From assembly GCF_000720175.1 (NCBI RefSeq), contig NZ_JOIX01000030.1, positions 62,001 to 126,000 of the forward strand: 64,000 nt of DNA, read 5' to 3'. Below the pieces are notes generated by a model, which was not told the DNA's origin, did no database searches, and saw only the letters and a program-made list of their open reading frames with translations. The DNA is from Streptomyces sp. NRRL S-337 (lineage in GTDB: Bacteria; Actinomycetota; Actinomycetes; Streptomycetales; Streptomycetaceae). The position numbers and the translations under genes were made by a program. This document shows, piece after piece, positions 25,074 through 33,297 of this stretch (its first letter is position 1; every line of letters begins with the position of its first letter).

Positions 25074-28000
25074 CGGACAGCAGCATCCGAGCGCTCGGTC
25101 GGTTCGTCGCCGACGAAGCACTCCGCAAGGTCACTGAGATCAGCGGAGCCCGTGCCGTCCTGCGAGTCAGCGGTTTCGACCGGCCGACCGTGGCCGAGGC
25201 TCTCCGTCGCACGGCTCAGAGGCTGTCGGAGTCGCCGGACCGTCAGGTTGTCGTCAAGGTCGGCACCTCAGAGCCAATCGAAGGCGTACCTGTTGATTAC
25301 CTGCTGGATCCGCAGGACCAGCTGACCAAGTGGCGAAATTCCGGACAGGGTACGGCGGTGTTGCTCTTCGAGTGGGGGCAGTCTCCGGACGCACAGGGAC
25401 TGGCGGCCATGAACGCCCTTGACGATGCCACGATCCTGGGCGACTACCACGACGCCTCCGGCGAGCGCGGGTTCGACAGGTTCATGGCAGAAGCATGGCG
25501 GGAGGCGGGTGGCATCGGCACCGTTCCGGCCCTGATGGTCACCTTTCTGCCGGAGATCTGGCGTGCCATCACTGGTGAGGAGCCCCGGTCCTTGCACCGC
25601 TGGGCGGCCTTCCTGGTCGAGACCGCGCAGAAGGTCGCAGCAACTCAGGTCCACACCCCTGACGTGGTCTACCCCGAGATCTCTGCAGCCCTGCCCGCTC
25701 TTGACCTCTTCCCGGACCGAGGACTCTTCATCAAGCCCGCCGCACTGCCCGCCCGGATCAAGAAGAACGTCTCGGTCAGTGCCTTCAAACAGCCCACCGG
25801 CAAGGAGATCGCCGAGGACGACCTGATAGACCGCATCACCACGACCGAGTTCAGTGAGGAGTCCCTGGACCACATCGGTACAGACTCCGAGACTGCCAAA
25901 ACGCGCATGCGCAGCCTCGTACTCAACCTCAATCGCAGTGGTTCTACCCCGCAGGATCCTCGCCAGCTGCGCTGCGAGCAGGACCTGACCCTCTGGCTTG
26001 AAGTCTTCGAGCAGAAGTCCAAGAAGATCGGCCTAGGCCAGCAGGTCCGGCAGGAGATCGAGAGGACCGACGCAGAGCGGGTCGACGAGTTCGACGCCAT
26101 GATGATCGAGGACGCGCTCGACCGCGGAGACCAGGAATCCGCACAGCGCTTCCTTGACGAGGCTCCCGTCGGTGGGGCCGAACCGCTGGCCGATCTGCTG
26201 TCCAAGCGGTCGCGCCGCAAAGTCGAGAAGCTTGCCTTTCCGGACTCTCAGTTCGTCCAGGACCCACTGCGTGCCCTGCTGCGCGAGCTGACCTACTTCT
26301 CCGACGAAGAGGAAGGCGCCGTCGTCGTCGGGCTTGAAGGCAACCAGGAAGCCGGGCGGTGGAGCCGCTGGCTGTTCGCCTTCCTGTATGCACGCACCCT
26401 GCGTGATGTCCAGGATTCCACCGGTCTTCGCCTGACCCTGGAGGTCAAGGACTGCCTGCTGGACCTGACCAAGCCACCCCTGCCGGAGGAGGACGAGCCG
26501 TTTGACCCGAACACCGAGTGGGCCCCGCTTCGCATCCTGGTCGAGATGGACGGCGCCGCCCAGCGACGCTTTCGCTGGGACCCCCTGGGCATCCCTGGGC
26601 AGATCGCACTGGTGGCCCTCATCCACGGCTGGCGAACCCCCCCTGGCCATGCCACCAATCTGACCTTCGACACCTTCCTCGAGAAGTTCAATGACCCCCG
26701 GCAGTGGCAGGTCGACGAGCCCGCGCCCGTCCCCACATCACATTTCGCCGGTCAGCTGGAGTGCCTCAAACTGGAACACTTCGAGCGGTTCTCCGACGGG
26801 CTTGACGCCGGGAACATCAATGATTACGTACGCGAGTGGGAAGGCATACTCCGCGAAGCTCGCACCACCCTGGTCCCTGACAACGCTCCGAACGCAGACC
26901 TTGAGGCCGTCGTCCTGACCGATGTCGTCGGGCTGGCCGATCACCGCATGATGATGCTGGCCACCCACCCGCTGAAGCTGCGCTGGCTGGCAAGGAACTA
27001 CGCGGAGGCCGCCGACAGCATCGAGACCGCCCTGAACAAGGAGGGAGGTCTGAGCCTCAACCAGGAGAACGAGGACCTCTTCTTCGACGCCATCGACCGT
27101 ATCTCCCCACATGGAACACCGGCGGTCCTCGTCGGGCCCGGCGGCACGATCGCCATCCCGATGCGTGAATCGGCCGGGCACGAGGAGTACGCCCCGGTCC
27201 GCCACGGCGGCAACGAGTCCAAGGAATGGCTCTCCAGCGTTGACGAGACCGCGATCGACGAGATGGTCCGCGTCATCACCGACTACCTGACGACCTACCC
27301 CCACAAGCTTGACGGCCTACGCGTACTGCTTCTGGACCGCAATGGCGACCCTATCCTGCCAATGCGCGTGGCCAAGCAGGTGCGGGCCAAGAACCCTCGT
27401 CTGAAAGTTGATCTGGTCGTGCTGGCTCCCCAGGCCACCCATCACGAGATCATCCAGGGTTTCGACCTGCAGTTCTCCGGTGCGGAGATGTCCGAGGACA
27501 GCTTCCTGCCCGACGTCCAACTCATTCTGCAGGCATGGGAGCCCGACCAGGAAGCAGACCTGTCAGGGCTGGAAAACACCATCGACCTCGCCCTGGCTCC
27601 GGCGCTGTTCGGCACCCAGACCAGTATCAAGGAGAGCACCAAGAAGGAATCCTTGTCGGGCTCCTTCAACCCCTGGAAGCACCCGGCCTCACACAACCTG
27701 GCTCAGACCAGCGAGAACGTCGTGAGAGCACTGTTGCCCGAAACCGCAGACGAGACTCTTGAGTCCTGGTCCACCCTGTGCGTGCGCTACGACCGCCGTT
27801 CCCCGGTCTCCCGGGAGAGTGTCGACGGCATCGACTACTTCGAGATGCAGGTGCAGTTCGACCAGCACCTGGACTTGTTCACCACTCTGCACCGCGTGGC
27901 CCACTGGGTCGTCACCCTCGACAGCTTCATCGGCCGTGAGCAGATCGATGCCCTTCGCAACCGCCCTGACGTCATCCTCGTCAAGCCCAGTGTCGGCAAG

Positions 28001-30109
28001 AACGAGTCCTACACCCTCATTGTCAGCTCGCAGACCGGCCGGCAGTTCGTCGTCCAGCGACTGCGGCGCCGCCTGGAGCAGATCGGCGTCGTCACCCCGC
28101 AGGACTCCGAAGGCACCTCTAAGCGGGTCTACGAGGTCGGCCGCAACGTGGCCCCTGGCGCCGTGCTGCGCTCCCTCGGCATCGGCACCACGGTTAACGA
28201 AGTCGTCGGCCTTGTCGCCACGCGGTTTGTCATCGACCAGCAGTTTCCTGTCCCTCGACAGGGCACGAGCCTGGTCACCTGGATCAGCTTCGACGAGCAC
28301 CACCGCTGGTTCGGTCGCGGACACAAAACCCGTGCCGATCTGGGCCGGTTCGTGCTGACCGTTCAGGACGACGGCTCGGTTCGCCTGGATGTCCTGGTCG
28401 CCGAGTCCAAGTTCCGCCAGACCTTCGATGTCGGCTCTGCTGAGGAACAGCTCAACCGCACCACCGACCTGTGCGAGGATGCCTTCCGCTCGGGCGGCGA
28501 GGCTCGCCACGACCGTCCCTTCTGGCTGGACGAACTTGCCGCCGCGATCGCTCAGACCAGTGGAAACGCCCTACAGGCCGCAGACCTTCCAGCTCGTACC
28601 ATGATCGGTAACGACGACCACCGTCAGGTTGAGGCGAAGGTCCTCGACGCCCTGCGCTCCGAGGATGTCCAGCTCGGTCAAGTCACCGGCGTCGTCGTGG
28701 CCATCTCAGCCGAGGACGACCAGCCGGCCCCCGCGGTCGGAAGCCTCGGCGAGCACACTCTGGTGAGGCTGAACAAGCACGAGCTGCTGGACCTCATCGG
28801 CGCTCTGCGCGCCAACCAGGACCCCACCGATGCCGATCCCCTTGTTGACTCTGGGGACCTCAATGGGACCGTGAAGATCCCAGACACTATCGTCAAGGCC
28901 CCCTCAGTGGGCACTTCCGCCGAACTGCCCACTCCGGAAGAACCGGCGGCATCTGTCGAGGCTGTCGGAGCGACTGCTCCGACGACCCTGCCGAGCCCGG
29001 TTGTTGCACGTCACCCTGCCGCAGAGGTAGATCCTGTCCCTCTGAAAGCTCACCGCGGTGGGCTCCACGAGGAGGAGCTGAAACTTCGATACAACAAGGT
29101 CGTCGATGTCTTCGCCCGCCACAAGGTCGAGGTCATCGCCCCGGAGAGCGGCAAGTGGCAGGAAGGACCAGGCTTCTACATCTTCCGTTTCATCCCCCGT
29201 CCTGGGGTCACTGTGGACAAGCTGACCAACCGACGCGACGAAATCTTCCTGGCCCTGGCGTTGCCCTCCGGGTTCAGCATTCGCACCCGCAACGACCGCG
29301 GCTCCGTGCTCTTCGAGATCCCCAAGATCGACGACGAGAAGTACGGGGTCGACGCCAAGGCGCTGTGGCAGCGGTGCCCGGCCGATCCTGAGAGCCTCAT
29401 CGCCCCGCTGGGCGCCGACATCGAAGGCAACCCGGTCACCATCGACCTGTCCTCCGCGGACTCACCGCACTTGCTGGTGGCCGGTACTACCGGATCAGGA
29501 AAGTCCGTCGCCCTGGACACGATTCTCAAGGGCCTGGTCCGGTACGACAAGAGCACCCTGCGACTCCGCCTTGTCGATCCCAAGGGCACCGAGCTTGTCG
29601 ATTTCGAGGACGACCCTCACCTTGATGGCCTGATCGGTATGGACGCCGCCGACGCCATCGAGATTCTTGAGGAAACCGTCGAAGAGATGGCCGTGCGCTA
29701 CAAGGACATGAAGGCGATCCGCACACGCAAGCTCGTCGAGTACAACGCCAAGGTCGACAAAGCAGACCGAAAGCCCTGGATCGTCATCGTCCTGGACGAG
29801 TACGCCGACCTCACCAGCGATCCCGAAGAGAAGAAGCAAATCGAAGCGCTGCTCAAGCGCCTGACGCAGAAGGCCCGCGCTGCGGGCATCCACGTCATCG
29901 CAGCCACACAGCGCCCGAGCGCGGACGTTATCTCGACGACCATCCGCTCCAACTTCCCCGCCCAACTCGCCCTGCGGGTCAAGACCGCGACCGACAGCCG
30001 CATCATTCTGGACGAGACCGGAGCCGAAGCTCTGGCCGGACAGGGCGACGCCTTTCTGCACACGGCCAAGGGCACCATACGAGTGCAGGTTGCCTACGAT
30101 GGGAGCTGA
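25070..30109 (+). CDS. dptH: DptH-like giant FtsK/HerA-type ATPase
   Basis: A 1679-residue protein. The first about 1330 residues show no motif I can name. An Ala/Pro/Val linker (about 1290-1325) leads to a C-terminal FtsK/HerA motor domain with Walker A AGTTGSGKSVALD (about 1471) and Walker B IVIVLDEYADL (about 1571), followed by the sensor-type HVIAATQRPSADVIS. Size and C-terminal motor match DptH, the DNA-translocating subunit of phosphorothioation-dependent restriction. GTG start in a GTGA overlap with the DptG-like gene. A strong stem-loop follows at 30200. The likely role is tracking along unmodified foreign DNA with its partners. Confidence 0.68.
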   Translation: MTDSSIRALGRFVADEALRKVTEISGARAVLRVSGFDRPTVAEALRRTAQRLSESPDRQVVVKVGTSEPIEGVPVDYLLDPQDQLTKWRNSGQGTAVLLFEWGQSPDAQGLAAMNALDDATILGDYHDASGERGFDRFMAEAWREAGGIGTVPALMVTFLPEIWRAITGEEPRSLHRWAAFLVETAQKVAATQVHTPDVVYPEISAALPALDLFPDRGLFIKPAALPARIKKNVSVSAFKQPTGKEIAEDDLIDRITTTEFSEESLDHIGTDSETAKTRMRSLVLNLNRSGSTPQDPRQLRCEQDLTLWLEVFEQKSKKIGLGQQVRQEIERTDAERVDEFDAMMIEDALDRGDQESAQRFLDEAPVGGAEPLADLLSKRSRRKVEKLAFPDSQFVQDPLRALLRELTYFSDEEEGAVVVGLEGNQEAGRWSRWLFAFLYARTLRDVQDSTGLRLTLEVKDCLLDLTKPPLPEEDEPFDPNTEWAPLRILVEMDGAAQRRFRWDPLGIPGQIALVALIHGWRTPPGHATNLTFDTFLEKFNDPRQWQVDEPAPVPTSHFAGQLECLKLEHFERFSDGLDAGNINDYVREWEGILREARTTLVPDNAPNADLEAVVLTDVVGLADHRMMMLATHPLKLRWLARNYAEAADSIETALNKEGGLSLNQENEDLFFDAIDRISPHGTPAVLVGPGGTIAIPMRESAGHEEYAPVRHGGNESKEWLSSVDETAIDEMVRVITDYLTTYPHKLDGLRVLLLDRNGDPILPMRVAKQVRAKNPRLKVDLVVLAPQATHHEIIQGFDLQFSGAEMSEDSFLPDVQLILQAWEPDQEADLSGLENTIDLALAPALFGTQTSIKESTKKESLSGSFNPWKHPASHNLAQTSENVVRALLPETADETLESWSTLCVRYDRRSPVSRESVDGIDYFEMQVQFDQHLDLFTTLHRVAHWVVTLDSFIGREQIDALRNRPDVILVKPSVGKNESYTLIVSSQTGRQFVVQRLRRRLEQIGVVTPQDSEGTSKRVYEVGRNVAPGAVLRSLGIGTTVNEVVGLVATRFVIDQQFPVPRQGTSLVTWISFDEHHRWFGRGHKTRADLGRFVLTVQDDGSVRLDVLVAESKFRQTFDVGSAEEQLNRTTDLCEDAFRSGGEARHDRPFWLDELAAAIAQTSGNALQAADLPARTMIGNDDHRQVEAKVLDALRSEDVQLGQVTGVVVAISAEDDQPAPAVGSLGEHTLVRLNKHELLDLIGALRANQDPTDADPLVDSGDLNGTVKIPDTIVKAPSVGTSAELPTPEEPAASVEAVGATAPTTLPSPVVARHPAAEVDPVPLKAHRGGLHEEELKLRYNKVVDVFARHKVEVIAPESGKWQEGPGFYIFRFIPRPGVTVDKLTNRRDEIFLALALPSGFSIRTRNDRGSVLFEIPKIDDEKYGVDAKALWQRCPADPESLIAPLGADIEGNPVTIDLSSADSPHLLVAGTTGSGKSVALDTILKGLVRYDKSTLRLRLVDPKGTELVDFEDDPHLDGLIGMDAADAIEILEETVEEMAVRYKDMKAIRTRKLVEYNAKVDKADRKPWIVIVLDEYADLTSDPEEKKQIEALLKRLTQKARAAGIHVIAATQRPSADVISTTIRSNFPAQLALRVKTATDSRIILDETGAEALAGQGDAFLHTAKGTIRVQVAYDGS

Positions 30110-30199
30110 CCAGGCCGGGCCATGTTTGATCGGCTCCATCTCGCAGAGGCCGACCTCGGATTCCATGAGCGCATCGTCCAGGGCATCGCCGACGACGCC

Positions 30200-30226
30200 G
30201 ATCAAGGCGTCGATGCCGCCTTGATC
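30200..30226 (+). terminator. stem-loop after the dptFGH-like operon
   Basis: Perfect 10-bp arms GATCAAGGCG and CGCCTTGATC with a 7-base loop, 90 bp past the dptH-like stop. There is no T-tract, but such stems often end transcripts in high-GC actinomycetes. Confidence 0.45.
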
Positions 30227-30228
30227 AG

Positions 30229-30363
30229 GTGCGCGATGAAAGCGACGAAATCGCGTTGCTGTGTGCGCAGGGCCACGGGGTGCGCGAGGTGGCCCGGCAC
30301 CTGAACCGCTCGCCCTCGACGATCTCCCGAGAGCTGACGCGGAGCGCCGCTACCCGCAGCAAT
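30229..30363 (+). pseudogene. N-terminal remnant of IS30-family transposase
   Basis: The frame from GTG at 30229 encodes the IS30-type DNA-binding head, with VREVARHLNRSPSTISREL as the helix-turn-helix. After about 45 residues the similarity ends; no DDE core is present. It lies in the 462-bp gap between the dptH-like gene and the gene at 30572. I see nothing else supportable in that gap. Confidence 0.7.
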
Positions 30364-30571
30364 CAGCTCGCGCATCGGGCCTTGTTCCTCTCAGGGAATC
30401 GAGCCTCCACCAGACCCAGACTGGTTCAGCTGCCGTTCCGGAACCCCACCTGTCGTTGGAGGCACTCCGGAGTCCGCTCGATGGGTGACCGGGGGTTCCT
30501 TCACACACCCCGGGGGAGGATCTGTGGACCGAGGGGCTACCTCAGAGAAAGACTGCTGATACGAGGGGGAC

Positions 30572-31132
30572 ATGAACCAGTTCGAACTGCGTCGCGTAGA
30601 GCATCAGCTCCGCGCAGCTCTACAGGACACCGCTCTGAGTTGGGTGCTCGACGATGTCGACGCGGCAATCGCCGCGGGAGTGCCCGAGGAAAAGATCCTC
30701 CGCCGGCGCCAACAGCGCCGCGGTGATGACTCCTCTGCTGCGAGTCCGGCCGCGGCAGCGCTTCGATATGAGGTCGTGGACCGCAGCGTGCTTGGTCTCG
30801 TCGAGTTCGAGGCATCACGCAAGCGGGGAACGCTGGTCATCGCGACGCGAGCCATGACGGATGAAGAACGTGTCCAGCTCCTCCTGGATGCGGTGAGGCG
30901 AGTACTCGTCGAACTGCCTGAAATGGAACTGGAGGTGCTGAAGACGCTCCGGACCGAACCCGAGGGCGACGCCGGAAGCCGGAGCATCGCCGGGGCGGTC
31001 GTGTTCGAGCCGGACGAAAGCGCTCGATCGCGCCGTAGCCGAACGGAGTTCCAGGGAGATCGGACGTCGGCTGAACGACGTAACCACGTCAGCCAACTGC
31101 TGGCCGACGTGGCGAGGGAGGTTGTCAGTTGA
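30572..31132 (+). CDS. hypothetical protein, operon partner of nuclease-like gene
   Basis: A 186-residue mostly helical, charged protein. The mid part (about 65-130) contains LVIATRAMTDEERVQLLLDA and a Leu/Glu-rich helix; the C-terminus is Arg-rich. I do not recognise the family. The ATG has a strong GAGGGGG ribosome site. Its stop overlaps the TTG start of the next gene (TTGA), so the two are co-translated. An IS30 scar separates it from the dptH-like gene. It may be an immunity, sensor or specificity subunit of the nuclease-like protein. Confidence 0.7.
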   Translation: MNQFELRRVEHQLRAALQDTALSWVLDDVDAAIAAGVPEEKILRRRQQRRGDDSSAASPAAAALRYEVVDRSVLGLVEFEASRKRGTLVIATRAMTDEERVQLLLDAVRRVLVELPEMELEVLKTLRTEPEGDAGSRSIAGAVVFEPDESARSRRSRTEFQGDRTSAERRNHVSQLLADVAREVVS

Positions 31133-31809
31133 GCGCGGTCGACAGCCTGGTCAACGAGATCAAGAGCCTTCTGGCGGCAGGGGCAGTGTCGTACAACTCC
31201 GCTTCGAAGCCTTCCGACATCTATGAGGGTTTCATCTTCTCCCTGATCGTCGCCACTGCGAGTCGGCACGGTGCCACTGTCACCTACGAGGACGTCTACG
31301 GGGCGAAGGCCAGCAGCCTTGTCTTCCGGACGGGCCCTGGTCATCTCTACGGCAACAGCCAGCCCTTCACCCATGCTGTGATCGAGTTCGACGGCGCTCC
31401 CGCCGTTGAGGTCCACCTCGGCGTGTATGTGACCGGTACATCGGGCGTCCTGCACGAGTGCGACGTGCTGGTGCTGCCGGCCGAGGAAGCTGCTCTGAGC
31501 CGAGCACAGGGCATCGCGCCACGAGGCAGTCAGTGCGTCCTCATCGTCGAGTGCAAGTACTACGTCTCCAACCTCGGCATCGATCTCGCACGGAACTTCG
31601 AGGGACTGCGCGCGGACATTCGCACCCAGAACGAGCTCTTCGTCTCCAACACCAGGTCGTCGAGCATCGTGCGGTACCTTGATGCCCGAAAGAGAGGCTT
31701 CGAGCCGGACGTGGTGCCCAACTCACCGCAGGCGGGCTACCTCCAGGCGGAGATCAGGAAGACCTTCAAGAGCTACCTGAGTAAGCACGCACCCTCGACG
31801 GTGATCTGA
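31129..31809 (+). CDS. PD-(D/E)XK-type nuclease-like protein
   Basis: A 226-residue protein with the spacing of a restriction-endonuclease-like fold. An N-terminal Glu (E33 in IYEGFIFSLI) is followed by Asp112 in HECDVLVLP at a strand end, and E141-x-K143 in VLIVECKYYVS after a hydrophobic strand. This is the PD-(D/E)XK metal-binding and catalytic set, as in Mrr-like and other DNA nucleases. Start is TTG in a TTGA overlap with the 186-residue gene. Placed downstream of the methyltransferase and DptFGH-like genes, it could be the DNA-cutting component, although DptFGH systems are not known to need such a gene. Confidence 0.65.
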   Translation: MSAVDSLVNEIKSLLAAGAVSYNSASKPSDIYEGFIFSLIVATASRHGATVTYEDVYGAKASSLVFRTGPGHLYGNSQPFTHAVIEFDGAPAVEVHLGVYVTGTSGVLHECDVLVLPAEEAALSRAQGIAPRGSQCVLIVECKYYVSNLGIDLARNFEGLRADIRTQNELFVSNTRSSSIVRYLDARKRGFEPDVVPNSPQAGYLQAEIRKTFKSYLSKHAPSTVI

Positions 31810-31995
31810 GCCCTCCGGACAAGCGTCGCGCGCCGCGGACTGCGCACAAGCCGATACGGCGGGACAGTCGGCGTCAGCGGCCGTCAGCTGGGAGCCGACC
31901 CGCCCCCAAGCCCCTTCGACACCAATCGGAACCGCCCCACCCCAACGCCCTGACCAGGTGAAATAGCAAACCACCCGGTGTCGATCTTGCCCGAA

Positions 31996-32034
31996 CTTCA
32001 TTGGGGACGAAGAGGTCGTGGGTTCAAGCCCCGT
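31996..32034 (+). pseudogene. 3'-half fragment of a tRNA-Pro gene
   Basis: CTTCA-TTGGGGA-CGAAG reads as an anticodon arm (GGG in the loop, with one A-C mismatch) and is followed by a 5-base variable region and a T arm GTGGG-TTCAAGC-CCCGT. This is the pattern of tRNA-Pro. No 5' half or acceptor stem is present, so it looks like an attachment scar. The rest of 31810-32190 shows no gene. Confidence 0.5.
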
Positions 32035-32190
32035 AGCGCTGAAAGCTCTCTGCGCGTGAGCGATGCGTGAGCGGATGGTGGAACACGAGGCCCCCCCGCG
32101 AAGGACTCAGCATCAGGCTGGGTGGTGCTGACCTGCAAGGACAGCACCACCCAGCACGAGCGAACACCCCCGATCAGGAATTCGACCCCA

Positions 32191-32289
32191 CTCCTAAAGC
32201 GGGTGTCGCAGGTTCGAATCCTGCCGGGGGCACCGCGTATCACCGCTCCGACCTGGAGGTTTCTCCCCAGGGAGGGGTTCTGCTCGGCC
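32191..32289 (+). repeat. middle attachment repeat (attR of element 1, attL of element 2)
   Basis: It is identical over 99 bp to 17359-17457, including 57 bp beyond the tRNA part. That extra identity is shared left-arm DNA, showing that a second, related element begins here. Confidence 0.92.
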
Positions 32290-32324
32290 TCGCTTCGGCG
32301 TCGCTGCGGAAGCAGGCTTCTCGC

Positions 32325-32432
32325 GGAGTTCAGCGCGACAGTACGTGCGCCGCCGTCGGTCTCGGAGTCGTCCTCGTGAACTTCCCAGCCGCCCACGACC
32401 AGTTGCTTCGCGGCGGTGATGAGACCGGCGCC
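32325..32432 (-). pseudogene. integrase gene fragment of second element
   Basis: On the minus strand the translation runs GAGLITAAKQLVVGGWEVHE then DDSETDGGARTVALNS. It aligns with the region of the intact integrase reading AKQLVVDGWEVYGDDPKTDA. Both ends are missing, so only about 36 codons remain. Confidence 0.85.
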
Positions 32433-32565
32433 CAGGGGCGCGCCAGATCATGCCGCGGGCGAGGGTGCCCGCGGCGGCGGGCGTGTGCCCGTCGAGGAAG
32501 GCATGGCCGATCGACCGCCCCCGGCCCCTCGCGCAGCGAGCGCAGTTGGTCTCCTTCGGCTTGTT

Positions 32566-32832
32566 TCATGCCGGGCTTTTCATCCAAGAGACGAGCCGGG
32601 CCCACCAGCCGCCCGACGATCGGCCCCGCGAACCGTCCGGGCTTCGAGGAACAGGCGCCGGCTTCGGCCCCGTTCGAGTCATCGGCTCCCCCGAGCGTGC
32701 AGGCTCGGGCTTCGCAGGCTCACACGTGCACCGCTGAGGTGTGGGCACGTCGGCGAGCACTTGCTCCACGTGTCTTCCGCAGCCCTCATAGGTGATCTTC
32801 CGGCACAACCGGCAGACAGCACGTTGGCACAT
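32566..32832 (-). CDS. small Cys-rich (zinc-ribbon-like) protein
   Basis: An 88-residue protein. The N-terminal half is Cys/His-rich (CQRAVCRLCRKITYEGCGRH, later QRCTC), consistent with a zinc-binding knuckle. The middle is Pro-rich and the end is GGWWARLVSWMKSPA. That tail resembles the end of the protein at 33298-33843 (GWWARFTEWMGGPA). The ATG has a strong GGGAGGG ribosome site. Function unknown. It sits opposite the YeeE/YedE operon, so a link to sulfur handling is possible. Confidence 0.75.
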   Translation of the reverse strand: MCQRAVCRLCRKITYEGCGRHVEQVLADVPTPQRCTCEPAKPEPARSGEPMTRTGPKPAPVPRSPDGSRGRSSGGWWARLVSWMKSPA

Positions 32833-33297
32833 GATTTCCCTCCCATAACGTCCCCGCTTACGACCAGCGACATCAACAGTTTCGTCACAGTCGAATTCAC
32901 AATTTCGCCATAACCAACATCGATATGCGCACGGTCTTCACGAACAACTGACTCCCGCCACCAGGAGTGTGAGCCATGAGGCCGCGGCGCGCTTCAAGCG
33001 GTCTCCTTATCGGCCGCGAATATCCGGATATGAGAGCCATAGAGCATAAACACGGCGTGACGATTCTTACTGAGTGATGTCATGTGGTCACGGTCGGATT
33101 CCCCCTTGAGGTTGCTCGGGGCGGCGAAACAGTGGTTCCATCACGCCCGGTCGAAGGAGTGGAGGGCACGGTTCCGCATTGTGACAGGCCGTCATTGCGT
33201 CGCTTTGAGATCGACCCTGACGCGGCGAAGGCCCGAATTCGAGAACGGCAACCACCCTCACCGAGTGGGTGGTACGCGCCGCTCAGAAGGGAGCAAC
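32833..33297. other. 465-bp divergent interval
   Basis: AT-richer than its surroundings. It holds a perfect palindrome ATATCCGGATAT (33020-33031), a possible operator for the divergent genes. There is also a 33-codon reading frame (ATG at 32976 with AGGAG upstream, stop at 33077) that I cannot support as a gene. Confidence 0.4.

Larger units (their letters stand above)
17359..32190. mobile_element. 14.8-kb integrative element in tRNA-Arg carrying a defence-type cargo
   Basis: It is bounded by the perfect direct repeats at 17359 and 32191. It contains a tyrosine integrase, an XRE-type gene overlapping it, a 40-residue helical ORF, a C5 DNA methyltransferase, a DptF/G/H-like operon, and a nuclease-like gene with its partner. 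No replication or conjugation genes are visible, so it is a genomic island or mobilisable remnant, not a full AICE. Scars of IS1182-type and IS30-type elements lie on either side of the three-gene operon. Confidence 0.85.

Noticed and set aside
30391..30571. Continuation of an intact IS30 transposase
   Set aside because: Similarity stops after the helix-turn-helix; no DDE motifs or inverted repeats were found.
20141..31809. BREX or DISARM system
   Set aside because: No PglZ, BrxC/PglY, DrmA/B or phospholipase-D-type genes are seen; only the methyltransferase is shared with those systems.
32416..32913. Plus-strand frame opposite the Cys-rich gene
   Set aside because: Pro/Arg low-complexity sequence without a good ribosome site; the minus frame has Cys knuckles and a GGGAGGG site.
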